A DNA stretch of 64,000 bases from Paratinospora sagittata (lineage: Eukaryota > Streptophyta > Magnoliopsida > Ranunculales > Menispermaceae): assembly GCA_035771175.1 (NCBI GenBank), contig CM069593.1, forward strand, positions 39,774,741-39,838,740. Reading direction: 5' to 3'. Under the pieces are notes generated by a model, which was not told where the DNA came from, searched no databases, and saw nothing but the letters and a program-made list of their open reading frames with translations. Below are positions 46,008 to 57,094 of this stretch, piece by piece. The stretch's first letter is position 1. Each line of letters opens with the position of its first letter. Both the position numbers and the translations under genes were made by a program.

Positions 46008-49000
46008 TCATGAAGCTTCAGCTGCAGTGTTCAGCTCTTGAGCGCCAGAAAGGGGCTTTCTAGCCAAGAAGAAGTACATCGGTGTGAATATTTCCTTCCT
46101 GCAGATATATTCAAGCTATATATGGTCAGAGCTTGACAGAAATAGCAATTATTAGGGCACAAAGAATATTTGTATTTCTTGTTTTCAAGTGGGGATGGGA
46201 TAAATTGGGAATTGGAAATAGGAGAGATGTATGTGGTGGGCGATGATATCTTACTTTCCACCTTCAACAAGGCCCTCTGCCGCTTTCTCAAGAAAAGATT
46301 GAACCCTTTGACTTCCTTGAGGAGCAAGACCTATAAATTCCAATGCCTTGACCTACAAGTAATAACAGAAATCAGTTACTGTTAAGCTCTTTCTCAGATA
46401 ATCAAAAACCATGAAAATATTTCTCTGAATAGGAAGTCTAGTGAAGGAGATCATATATAGCAGAATATGGGGAAGTCATACCATGTTTTTAGTGATGAAT
46501 CGTCCCAGAGCAGTTAGCCTGAAGCTACTAAATGAGAAATGATCTTTATCCAGGGGCAAATACCATGGGATAGGTGAATCTGTAGCAAGATCCTTCTCCC
46601 ATACAACCTTTTCACAGAAAACCATAGTCAAAAGAAGAAAAAGAAAAAAAGAAACAAAGTTTCTTAAATCTAATTATCAACTTCAGACAAAGGTATAATA
46701 AAGGATAGTTACCTCAAAACCTGCAAGTTTCAGAGCTTCGAGACATTGGGTTGTCAACCTTATATCTGGAAGGCCATCACCAAGTTCAATTTCTGCCTGT
46801 TGTAAAATTTAATTATTACACTCAATAGCAAATAAAAATGAGAATTGAATGAAGCCAGTGGCAAATTTTAGTGTTCATAAAATAAATTACCTTTATTTTC
46901 TGGTGTTCTTGGTTCTCTGGATCAAATGAATCGGTCATGCACCACTCATATGCAGCAAAACATTGCCCAGGTTTTAATACCCTGTAAATATTTTTGTAAC
47001 ATCCAACCTGTTCCAACAACAATAGAAGAAGAAGAAGAAAAAAAAATAAAAATTGGTTGAGCAACAAAGAAAACAATCAAGAATTAGACCTCATATTGTT
47101 ATAAAACAGTAAATTGAAATTCAAATGAATACGAAATGAGTTATAAGTACATAAAAACAGCCTACCGCATCTGGTGCGTGACAGGTAGCTTCAATGGCAT
47201 ATACTGCATCAAAATAGTTATCAGGAAAGGGCATTTTCATGAAGTCAGCCTGCAAGATTATGAATAAAAAGAATTAATTACTTGGAAAAACACATTCACA
47301 CATTCACACACACACACATGTACAGCATATAAAGAAACAGGAAAACCCAGCAATCAAGAGAAAAGGATGCAGGGAAAACATTTTTTTTTAAAAGAAACTA
47401 ACAAGTACTATATATATATATAAAGATAAGAGAGAAAATAATCTGTACAAAAACTTACAATCCTGACCAAACCCCTAGACAGATACAAAATTGCCCCAGC
47501 CTCTAAGCCAATCCCCCAGAGCATAACCTTTTGATAACTTGTTATTTGTAACCCAAAATGAAGCTAAAAGGTGAGAATTCTCCCACACTTTAGCAGCCGA
47601 GTAAAACTCATCATGAAACACACGTTTGCTCCACTCCTTCCATAAGGACCACAAAACTTCCATACATACCACCTTCCAATGGTCTTTCCATGATGACTAA
47701 ACACTGTTCATAAAGGGAAAAATATTTTCTTCGTCCTCCACAACCACATCATCGGTTATAACAGGGAAATGGAGCCACCATCTACTTCAAACCTCGTTAG
47801 CGAAAGGGCATCGCCAACATATGTGTCGCACTAACACTGACTCGTCTACAAAGGTAACACCAATATGGAGATAAACACATATATGAGAACCTTTTTTGCA
47901 ACCTATCCCTTGTGTCTATCTTCCCATGGGAAGCAACCTATCCCAAAAATTTAACCTTTGATGGCACTTGAGCTTTCCTAATAAAGCTATGGTAAGAGAA
48001 AGTTTGGGAGACTTCTCATCTTTTAGCCTCTTTTTGGGTAGCGAATAGTAATTTATCAAAAAGTTATGGGTTGGGTGATTGGCTTAGGGGTTGGGGCAAC
48101 TTTGTATCTGAGTAGGGGTTATGCTCATGTCTTTCTTGGTCTTGTACAGTTAGTTTTTTTCTTACACTATATATGTTTAATACTTCTTAGTTTCTTTTAA
48201 AATAAATAAATAAAGCTATGGTACGAGAGAGGAGGAACATTAGGCTCATTGAGAATGGATGAACGGAAGGATTTGGTGGTGAATAACCCCCAAGGCATCC
48301 CATGGCCAAAAAACTCTATCGTTATCCCCGGACAGATGGCAACCCTCAAGCAAGCCTACTAAAGCAAAACATCGTCCTCGGGATGATCTTACCCAAATGA
48401 AAATCCCAAGACAAAGTGGATTCCCTCAGATTTCTCACAAAATCAATGAAAAGTTTGTTGTGGGAAGAAGAGCGACTATAAAGGTTAGGGAAAAGTGTTT
48501 GGAAGGTGTCACTCCCACACCATAAGTCCTCCTAGAAACGGATTGAATCCCCCTTTCCAAGTTTAAGCCTAACCAGGGGAGAAAAATTGGGATATACGGA
48601 GGATATGAATTTCCATGGGCTTCTAAAAGTGGCTCTATTGGCAATCCCAACATCCCTTTGGTTTTCCTTAAACCCATGCTTGCTAGGAATGACCTCCCCC
48701 CATAATTGATCCTTCTCCTGTGGAAACCGCCATAACCATTTGCCTACCAACGCCTTATTTCTGAGTGCTATATTTCCAATACCCAGTCCTCCTAGCTCAG
48801 TCTTCCTTTGAACAATGCTCCAAGCCACAAGGTAAGACCCGTGCATTTTATCATCATTCTCCCATTAAAAGTCCCTCATTAATTTCTCTATCCGACCTGC
48901 CACCATCACTAGAATCCGAAAAACTGACAAGTAATAGGTTGGAAGAGCATCCAGTACAAACTTGATCAAAGTAAGCCTGCCACCTTTAGATAAGAAGCAT

Positions 49001-52000
49001 CTCTTCCACCCATCTAGTCTTCTAGCTACCTTAGAGATTATTGGATCCCAAAAATTCAACTTAGAAGGATTCCCACCTAACGGGATTCCCAAATATTTCA
49101 TTGGCCAACCCAAAGTTGCGCACCCAATTACGTTCGCCATTTCCCCCAACCAATTGTGACAAACGTTAATGCCTGCTAATTGACTCTTAGCCATATTAAC
49201 AACCATACCTGACAACCAGCAAAAACACTCTACAACCATGGATGCATTACGTATACAGCTTTCATTACCATCCAAAAAAATCAGAGTATCATCAGCGAAT
49301 TGAAGATTGGTAACCTCCACATTCTCACGCCCAACCTTAAAACCTGAAACCAATACTGCCTCTTTGGCCTTATCCAATCCCACCATTGTCCCCAACACAT
49401 AGATGCAGGGAAAACATTAAATCACAAACAATAAACTTTTCTGCCAGAAGTTGGGAAAAAAAAGAAGAAAAAGTACCTTCACAAATTCACAGGTCTTATC
49501 CACTCCAGCAATGCGATTCAGTTCCTGTTCAGTGACAAAAACACAGAATTCTTTTTTTTTTTTTGGAAGCTAGTGAAAATAGAATTTGGAATATGCATGC
49601 GATTCGATTCTGCTATGTGTCAAAAATGGAACTACACGTGGACGTAGAAATTCATAACCCATGTGTGATGGGAAAAGTTACAGCAGCTCTAACAATGAAT
49701 TTTATCAAAAACATAAAATCTATACCTTGCCTCTTGAAATCTGATATTCATTGTTGTTCAACCCTGTGACAGACGTTGAACTGCAACAATCACCAAAAAA
49801 AATAAATTCAGAGACATTTCTTTTATACAAATAAGCTATGTGGTGAACTTGCAACAAATTTCTCCTGAAGTTATCACAGGAAACAATAGCCTTCCCTGTG
49901 TAAGTTTGTAAAACATGTAGGGAAAAGCTGTCCCTCTGATTCTCTTTACAATTGCATCGTTAAATCTTAGACAACACCTTGAATCGAAGCAGAAGAAAAT
50001 ACGAACCTAACTAAGGCTCCACTACTGGTTTGATAAGGTAAAGGGCTTGATCTACTATATCCCTCTAGTTGGGTGGATGTCTAGTCAAACTCCTGGTACT
50101 TTAACAGCACTGAATTAATGATAGAGAAGTTGTTTGTATAACATCCAGCAAAAATTATGCAAAGGCATGGCAACAGAAGGAAATATTCTGATAATTAATG
50201 CAGCATATATAAGTTTTGTAGTGTTGGATAAGGTCGAGAGGGAGTTGCCTCTCTCGTTGAGATAAGGAGAGGGAGTCCGTCTCCACCTTATCCAACATAT
50301 AGAATCTTCAGCCTGGCCAAGGAGAAATTTTCCTGTGTAATAAATGGAGATTGACAGGTTACCTAAATCTTGCAATTTCTCTAAGCGGCCCACCAATTCC
50401 ACACCCAACATCCAAGACCTACAGTGACAAGCAGAAAGCTGAGTCTAAAAACTTGCTCAAAAGATAACATATAGGCTTCTACATAACAGCTGAGCAAAAC
50501 AAACTTTCTGTCCATGTTTCAGGCCAAGCTGTAAAGCAAGGAAGTGTTCATGACGCTTGATGCTTTCTCGAAGTGATTCCCCTTTCCATCTAGACATTAA
50601 AAGTAATGCCAATTCTCAGTTTGTTCATGAAAATTTAGTAATAAACCAATTCAATAAGCAAATCTGCATTGTCAACTCACACAACTCTGGGTGTGAATAT
50701 GAAGAGTCCAATGGAAAAGAACAAAATAAACTCTGCAACAAAAAAGGTAAACCTCACCTGTGTGCAAAATGAAAGGACTCTCCCCAGCCAAATTCATAGA
50801 AGCTCGTAACAAGATCATAGTATTTGTTCACCTGAAATTCAAATGTCAAAATATTTCAATTTACAATTTTCTGAAGACACTGTTACACATTTTATTAATC
50901 ACAAAAAAGCCGTATCTCAGTTAGTATTTTCTCTTTCATTCTAATCTCTTTTTTGTCTTTTTTTTTAACCAAGGATATCCGGGTATCCGATCCCGACTAA
51001 TCCCTTGGGCACCTGGTTGCTCGAGCGGGAGATGCCCCCAGTGGCCAACATTAGTGAAGAGTTGAACTCGTGACCTCTTTCATTCTAATCTTTGAAAGAG
51101 ATGTTGTATACAAGTAAAGACAAAGAAGGTAAACAAGAATCAGCATTAAGGCTACCTATAACTAAACATGTTGATCAAATCTTCCATGAGAAGAACTAAA
51201 TCCCATTGCGCCTTTGAGGATCATTATTCTCTAACTTTTTCAAAACATTTCCCGGAGCAGAATTTAGGAAAAAAAGCACTAAAAAAATAATAGTAACAAA
51301 CCACAGCCACACAAGTATGCAGCCACATATAACAGATCCATGAAATCAACAAACAACATCAAAACCTTGGCAATTGTAATTAAACCTGATAATAAATTTA
51401 ATGAAATAACAATTTATCAAGAAGTTGATCAGGAGACAGTAATTGTCACTTCTCCCAGAAAATGAATAATGAAAACAAGGAAAAAAAAGTAATCATATTT
51501 TAAATTTTGAAGAAAAAAAATATGCGTGGGCAACAGAGAATCAATGCAACATAACAAACAAACATGTAAGTGCAAAAGCATAAATACGTATAAAAACAAC
51601 AAGAATGTACATGTAAATAATATATGGATTTATTGCTGTCATTATCTATGTCTTTTCTCAACTTAACAGATGAGGATGATAAATTCTACCATATCAGTGT
51701 AGTTGGCTTTTCTCTCTTCCTCTTCTCCGCCATAACAAACATGATACTTCTCATACCTACATCGCACAAAGAACGCATCAGAGACCATTCAAATAGAACA
51801 AATAGTGCTTTTTCTTTCTAAATAAAATAAGAATTAATCGAAGTTAATTAATTTTCATTTTATATAATCAAAGCATTCAAAGAAAAAACTAAATTCAGTC
51901 CGATTCACTTTCTTCTCTCGAGTAACTTCAGATTTACAAAGAAAAAGCAGTAGATGCTAGTGCCAGTGAGTTTTCAAAAGATCGGTCAAGTAAATTAAAA

Positions 52001-52309
52001 TTAGAAGACCTTTTTCTTCGTTTCTCTTTTCTTTTTACAAGACATTCACGAATTTCCCCCCTCAAAAATCACAATGCGTCCGATCTACATCTCAGATATT
52101 CAAATCAAGGCCAGTCACTTGATCGCATGAGAAAATTTTAAAAACTGAGAAATCCGTTTGAATCCATGACAGTGTCAATGCTGATCAAACGAAGAAACCA
52201 AAGAAAGAAAGACTAAGAGCACATACTTGTCGACAGCCGAAAGAACATCTTTCTTTCCAATCTTTCCGCCGACACCAGACGCCAGATCCAAAGCTCCAGC
52301 CTTCGACAT
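46008..52309 (-). CDS. SMT1: cycloartenol-C24-methyltransferase (sterol methyltransferase 1)
   Basis: Thirteen exons with GT/AG introns: 52309-52227, 51756-51690, 50831-50758, 50589-50505, 50418-50363, 49780-49726, 49524-49477, 47249-47166, 47007-46891, 46796-46713, 46607-46482, 46352-46255, 46098-46008. They join to 1068 nt, 355 residues plus TGA, with no internal stop. Start [15 protein letters not shown]; no N-terminal membrane segment, unlike SMT2. Motifs: [13 protein letters not shown] (exon 3), SAM-binding [17 protein letters not shown] (exon 5), [10 protein letters not shown] (exon 8), EWCMTDSF (exon 9) and [11 protein letters not shown] (exon 10). The enzyme moves a methyl group from S-adenosylmethionine to C-24 of cycloartenol, giving 24-methylenecycloartanol at the ER, the entry to campesterol and sitosterol. 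The C-terminus runs somewhat past the ARKP usual in the family. Introns 2, 5 and 7 carry a SINE-like insert, a hairpin and an L1. Confidence 0.96.
47383..49401 (-). mobile_element. 5'-truncated L1-type LINE in SMT1 intron 7
   Basis: Flanked by a 17-bp duplication, GATGCAGGGAAAACATT (47366-47382 and 49402-49418), with poly-T (the reversed poly-A tail) at the left border, so the LINE reads minus. The remaining coding part has the reverse transcriptase palm with FADD (49288-49299), the LGIPLGGNP and [12 protein letters not shown] motifs, then the C-terminal region to about 47475 with LASFWVTNN. Stops and frameshifts are present. It runs in the same direction as SMT1. The splice signals on either side of the intron look unaffected. 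Confidence 0.93.
47995..48209 (+). mobile_element. nested 215-bp L1 3'-end copy inside the L1
   Basis: This insert is the inverted counterpart of the host LINE's own 3' end (48004-48195 against the reverse complement of about 47383-47600). It ends in an A-rich tail (AAATAAATAAATAAA) and is bracketed by direct repeats ATAAAGCTATGGTA (47981-47994 and 48210-48223). It is a severely truncated member of the same family that jumped into an older copy. Confidence 0.85.
50223..50296. repeat. short hairpin in SMT1 intron 5
   Basis: Twelve-base perfect arms GTTGGATAAGGT (50223-50234) and ACCTTATCCAAC (50285-50296) enclose 50 nt, which contain GAGAGGGAG/CTCTCTC words able to pair further. It matches no miRNA family known to me. 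Confidence 0.6.
50948..51074 (-). mobile_element. SINE-like insert in SMT1 intron 2, TSD 17 bp
   Basis: A 127-bp insert lies between perfect direct repeats CTCTTTCATTCTAATCT (50931-50947 and 51075-51091), with poly-T at the left border, the reversed A-tail. On the minus strand it begins GGTCACGAGTTCAACTC, close to a Pol III B box. The A box is absent, so this is a 5'-truncated SINE. Confidence 0.75.
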
Positions 52310-52880
52310 CTTCCAATGCTAAAACAAATCTGAAAAAAAAAAAAAAAAAAACATTCCGAACAACACGCATAAAAAATCTACATTCAGCTCAGTTATCACA
52401 ATAAGAATCAACGAAACAAAATCATTAAAAAACGTTGCGAAAATCGAAAAACCAACACAACAGAGTGTTTTTACTTTTTATTTCTTAAAACGAATTAGAA
52501 TCAACACCATTACGTATAGCCTATGTGGAAAAGAGAAGTATCAGAAGAAAAACCTAAGAGAGATTTTCGAGAAGAAGGATAAATGAGAGCGCCGACGATG
52601 ACGATAGTGAGCTCTGTTTCTTTCGAATGGTTTAAAAAGCAGAGAAAAGAAAGTAAGAAAACAGGGTGTTTTTGTATAGCCTTATAGTCCAAGGAAAATT
52701 AACTGAACAAGAATGGCTCCTTGTGCGACGTCTGTTCCCATCTGTAACATTCCAAAAATAAAATAAAATAAACAAGCTTTGTGTTCGGTGGACCACGCGA
52801 TGTACACTTAAGCGATTGCTGGCCATGAAAGGACGAATGGCACGTGCCAGTCTGCTGCTTAGCTCGAGGTATCACGTGAC
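52310..52880 (-). promoter_or_regulatory. SMT1 leader and promoter region with two G-boxes
   Basis: Upstream of the SMT1 start there is a poly-A/T run at 52333-52351, the segment duplicated at 42331-42505 (52481-52652), a TATA-like CTATACAAA near 52680, and two CACGTG G-boxes at 52841-52846 and 52873-52878. Factor binding is inferred from the motif only. Confidence 0.5.
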
Positions 52881-53659
52881 TTTTGTACAATTTCCTTTCG
52901 TTAGAAAAGCCAAAGGGTTTTTCCCTTTACCCAAAAATAAAAAAAGTACAGCTTGGAAGATTCATTCCTAACTGTTGGGGGTGGTTTGGTTCGCAAACGA
53001 GTGTTTTTTTTTTTTTTTTTTTGAGAAAGTTCACATTTGATATTTGATATTACTAGGACGAGACCGAGACAATATCCACGTGATTATTTCTAGTGGTACT
53101 ATCGATGTATTGGCACCATGCGTTAGGCCTTCGAAGTTAAATGTTGAGCCCCCGCGCGAGGCATTTTGTAAAGACAAGCAATACTCACCCCAAGACCAGG
53201 GCAATGTCAAGGCAGTGGGTGGGAAGTCTTGACAAGTTTATTTTCATAAAATAGAAAAATTATTTTTAAAATTATACTTTAGAATTTGTGAAAAATAATA
53301 ATAATACAACATAAAGTTGCTTTCCTTCTTTTCTAAAAGATAACTTTTAAAATAATTCTTTTTACAAACCTTTTTAAAAATAATTTAAAAATTTAATATC
53401 AAACAAATATACCATTAATCTTTTTTCAAATTATTGCATAGTATATATATTAAGAAAGATCATATATAATCGTTGTCGTATTGAAAGCAATAATGCAATC
53501 GGTTTTTTTGTTGTTTTTTCTTTTTTGAAGCAAGTAATAGGTTGGTTAAGGGTGGAAATTGTAGAGGCAAAATAAATAAATTTTGAATTACAAAACCTTA
53601 AAATGTATGTATGAGATATGGTGCGGAGAGAGAAAATTAGTTAACATATAAATTAGAAA
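52881..53659. other. intergenic, no gene seen
   Basis: Contains a GGGGGTGGTTTGGTTCGC word (about 52977), which resembles a TIR element end, and poly-T at 53006-53023, then AT-rich sequence. The 62-codon frame at 53044 has no recognisable content. Confidence 0.4.
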
Positions 53660-54493
53660 GAGAGCAGGCTAGATAGACCTTATATATAGACTATCTACAC
53701 ATTATTCTACTTATTTTATATAATTTTTTAAATACTTTCAACTGAAATTATTAAAATGACTTTTTATTAAAAAAAAACTTAATTTTTACCTCATATTTTT
53801 ACCCCACACCCCACTATTCATCTTCTTCTTCTTCAAGCCTCATTCTAACGCTACATCGCATTTCTCTCGACAGTCTTAAGTGCCCTACACATCATAGTCG
53901 TTGAAAGAACATCACGGGAAGGTAAATTTTTTTTGTACGAATAAAAATGTGCATTTTTTTTTAAAAAAAAATTGTCATGAAAGTCGGCCCTGTTTGACTG
54001 ACTCTCTTATTTTTTTTTTCACATACCATATTATATTGAAATGTATTTCATGACACTCAGTCTGAGCTTATTTGAGCGGTGAGATGTCATACCCCACCGG
54101 TACCCCACATGAGAGTAACGAGTGAGGAACGGTGCCCCTCCGCCCAAATTAGTCCGGAATGAGTAAAAACATGTCAAAATTATCACGAAATTCATTCTAA
54201 TGTAATATGATATATGATAATGAAAAGAAATAAAAAATAAGAGGGTCGGCCATGTGTGGCCAACTCTAAGACGAAGCTTGTCTATGGTGACGAGCTTTAT
54301 TCTTGTTTATTTTTTTATGCAAAATACATTAAAAAACACTCATAAATATTCTATTTCATGAATAAAAGTGAATAGAAACAAAAAAAATCATTAAAATATG
54401 TATTTCTTACCAATTTAAAGGATCAAATGTTAAAAAAAATTTAAAGACGACGAGTGGTGATTCGCTCTAAATGAGGTCCAAACGATGCTTCTC
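53660..54493. mobile_element. foldback element related to 34121-35018
   Basis: Left end GAGAGCAGGCTAGATAGACC, right end the reverse complement of AATGAGGTCCAAACGATGCTTCTC. The central palindrome runs from TATTGAAATGTATTTCATGAC (about 54033) to its answer GAAATTCATTCTAATGTA (about 54189). GTCGGCC words resemble those at 28190-28330. No 8-bp duplication survives at the ends. Confidence 0.6.
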
Positions 54494-56329
54494 TAATTTC
54501 AATATTATTCTAACTAAAATAAAAAGATGAAAATAGTTGGCTTTAAAGTTAGAAACTAAGGTTTTGGAGAAGAAGAAATGAAATAGAAGAAGAAGAAAAA
54601 CGAAGGGTGGATACAATTGGAAGAATGATAGTTTAAAATTTTTTTAGTTTTTGACTTAGGTAGAAAGAGTGTATGTATGTTAGGGTAGGGTAGAGTTGTG
54701 CTCACATTAGTTAATATATATTTTGAATTATAATATATATTAATGAAAGAGAAAATTAGTTAACAGTGCCATTGCGATTCATAAGAGCTGATCACGAGAA
54801 AGCATGTGGTAGTTAGTCACGTGATCTTTTCATTAATATATATATGTTATTTAATTAAAGAATAATGGATCCCAGATGAGCATCGTTTCACGCCCCAAGT
54901 GTGATTACACTATTTAATTTTAATTTTATTTTTTTGAAATCCGATTATACTATTTAATTAAGTGGTCATTTTAATTGATTAGCTGCTTTATTGGAAGGCT
55001 GAGAGGACAGTGGGGACAGCGTCATGTGTCATCCGCTATGGACGGATTTTACAAGATACAAGTCAATTTAATTATCAAGACAAAAAAAAAAAAAGTCAAT
55101 TTAATTAGGTAAGGAACTTTAAATGCAATGTATATACTTGTGTTAGTCCAACTTGTCTAGAATTTTATCGGATGGCTCCCAAGACACGTCTTGGAATTTT
55201 CACTGTACTCGCTTTTCTTATCGTTGGACTACCCCGAAAGAGAGATGACGGGATAACATAGAGTTGATACAGTTGGTATAAAGGTCACTTTAAAATTTTA
55301 GGTTCAATTTTTGTTAAGGGCGAAGGATATTAATGAATCAGAATGGGTCTGATACACTGATACCTTTGTGAAAATACGATCTAGTGATGCAGTTAGTTAT
55401 ACAACTAACTATTAATATTGTATCTTTTCAAAAAAAAAAAAAAGCAAAAATGGCGTGACATTTTTTTTTTTTTAACTTAATTCAATGATAAATTGGCTAC
55501 TCGGAGCATTAACTGATTTGTTCTATTTGTTGTTTAGTTATTTATTCATGTAATATTATTTGTCATCCTACCCTACCCTACATGGACAAATGAAGGTTGC
55601 ATTAAGTTATCCCACAATTTAAGGAAAGGGGAAATGGAAAAGGTCGGGCTATTTTCACCTACCTATTTTCATTTCTTCACCCACCCAGAAATTTAAAATA
55701 ACTCATATCCTCTCTCTCCACCCTCCCATATTCTATTCTGCCCTTCACATTTTCAAACCCCAACGCCATTTTTCATTTTCCTCTCTCTCATTCTTTTTTT
55801 CTTCTCATCTCCATTGATTCACGATTTCGTCAAGTTTTTAGGGCATTCAACAGGTTAGAACACCGCTAAAAACGATTACGAGCAACCTTGTCGCAAAATC
55901 TTACAAAAAAATTGTGTTATTTAGAGTTTTTGAGGCATCGAAGTAAAAGTGATTCAAAAACTTGAATCAACTAATTGGTAAGTAAATTTTTTATTTCTTC
56001 AAGTTTAAGTTGATTTTAATGCTACATTGTTGTATTGCATTATTTTTGTGCAAAAAAATTGTTGAAAATAGTGAAATGGAGGCGGTGGAAATGGATTCCA
56101 GAAATGTATTTTGCACCGAAATCGTAACCGTTAGACCTATGAAGGTCGGACGGTTGAGTGTGTGTCCGACCATGATATGTCGGACAGTTGCAGCTCTGTC
56201 CATTCCAATGAGGGCGGACAGAGCATTTGTTTGGTTTTTTTTAATTTTTTTTGTTTTTGTTTAAGCTAAATATCAATTGTTTGTCATAATTATATAGTTT
56301 TTTGTATGTATTTGGCTATTTCGATAGAT
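54494..56329. other. intergenic; right part probably leader of the PMD gene
   Basis: 54500-55600 holds no recognisable gene, with A-runs at 55082-55094 and 55430-55442. 55680-55830 is CT-rich (CTCTCTCTCCACC, CCTCTCTCTCATTC), like a plant promoter or 5' UTR ahead of the PMD pseudogene. The 84-codon frame at 56010 has GTCGGAC/GTCCGAC words that pair with each other but no known domain. Confidence 0.45.
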
Positions 56330-57094
56330 ATGCCGCCAAGAACAATGAGAGGTTGTTCAGAAGAACAAAGCTCGCAAAGAAGAAGGCCAACGGCCTCGGA
56401 GAGACGAAAACGATGCGAGTTACCACCACCACCCCTTGTTATACATGAAGAAGAAGAGCAACAATCTGAAGAAAAACCTACGCAGGTTGGGGTGGAGGTA
56501 GAAGGAGACGATGGTTTATTGAAGGGTCCTTGCCCGGGGGACCTACTGATCCTTCAGTCCTCACCCATTTCAAGGGGCATGTAGCATACTACGTGTCACA
56601 CAATCAAGTATATCACTCTCGTAACTTAATTTAAATTCAATTGAGGTTATGATTAAATTTAAATATTGATATATTCTTATATTTTTTGTTTATTCGCTTA
56701 GAAACGGAATATACAGAAGTGTCAAAACCACGAGGCAAAGTTAGCTTTCGTGAACATCTCGAGAGAGAGAGAGTAATGGAGATAGTTACAAACACTAGTC
56801 TTCATCATTTAGTGGCTTGTAGTTATAGTTGTGCCAACAAGCCGTTGATATCTGCTTTTGTGGAGAAGTGGCAACCAGAGACTAATTTATTTCACCTACC
56901 ATTCGGTAAAATGACCATTATACTGGACGATGTATTGGTTTTACTTAGGATTCCAACATTGGGCAAGACAGTGAATAGAGATGCACTGAGCAATGCAGAA
57001 GCAGTGATCATACTTCAAGAAGCCTTGGGGGTTTCGACTTGAGAGGCATTTGATGAGGTGAATAAAAAGAGAGGTCAATCGGTTTGATTGAATT
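56330..57094 (+). pseudogene. plant mobile domain (PMD) gene, truncated by a gypsy element
   Basis: The first exon starts at ATG 56330 (MPPRTMRGCSEEQSSQRR), is Glu/Arg-rich, and frameshifts near 56510. In the next frame the conserved PMD lead-in GGPTDPSVLTHFKGHVA can be read. An intron follows at about 56608-56700. The second exon has HHLVACSYSCANKPLISAF, FVEKWQPETNLFHLPFG and KMTIILDDVLVLLRIPTLG, the PMD core, then stops at 57042 and 57086. The gypsy LTR at 57095 removes the rest. It is a different PMD subtype (CANKPLISAFVEKW) from the one at 7057-9127 (QLDWHLITAFIERW). Whether it belonged to a transposon or the host is unclear. Confidence 0.85.

Noticed and set aside
53044..53235. 62-codon frame near 53.1 kb as a small gene
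   Set aside because: No recognisable domain, no splice or promoter context, and AT-rich repeat flanks.
55991..56264. Frames on both strands at 55991-56264 as a gene
   Set aside because: The sequence is partly self-complementary (GTCGGAC/GTCCGAC), which produces open frames on both strands; no domain is recognisable.
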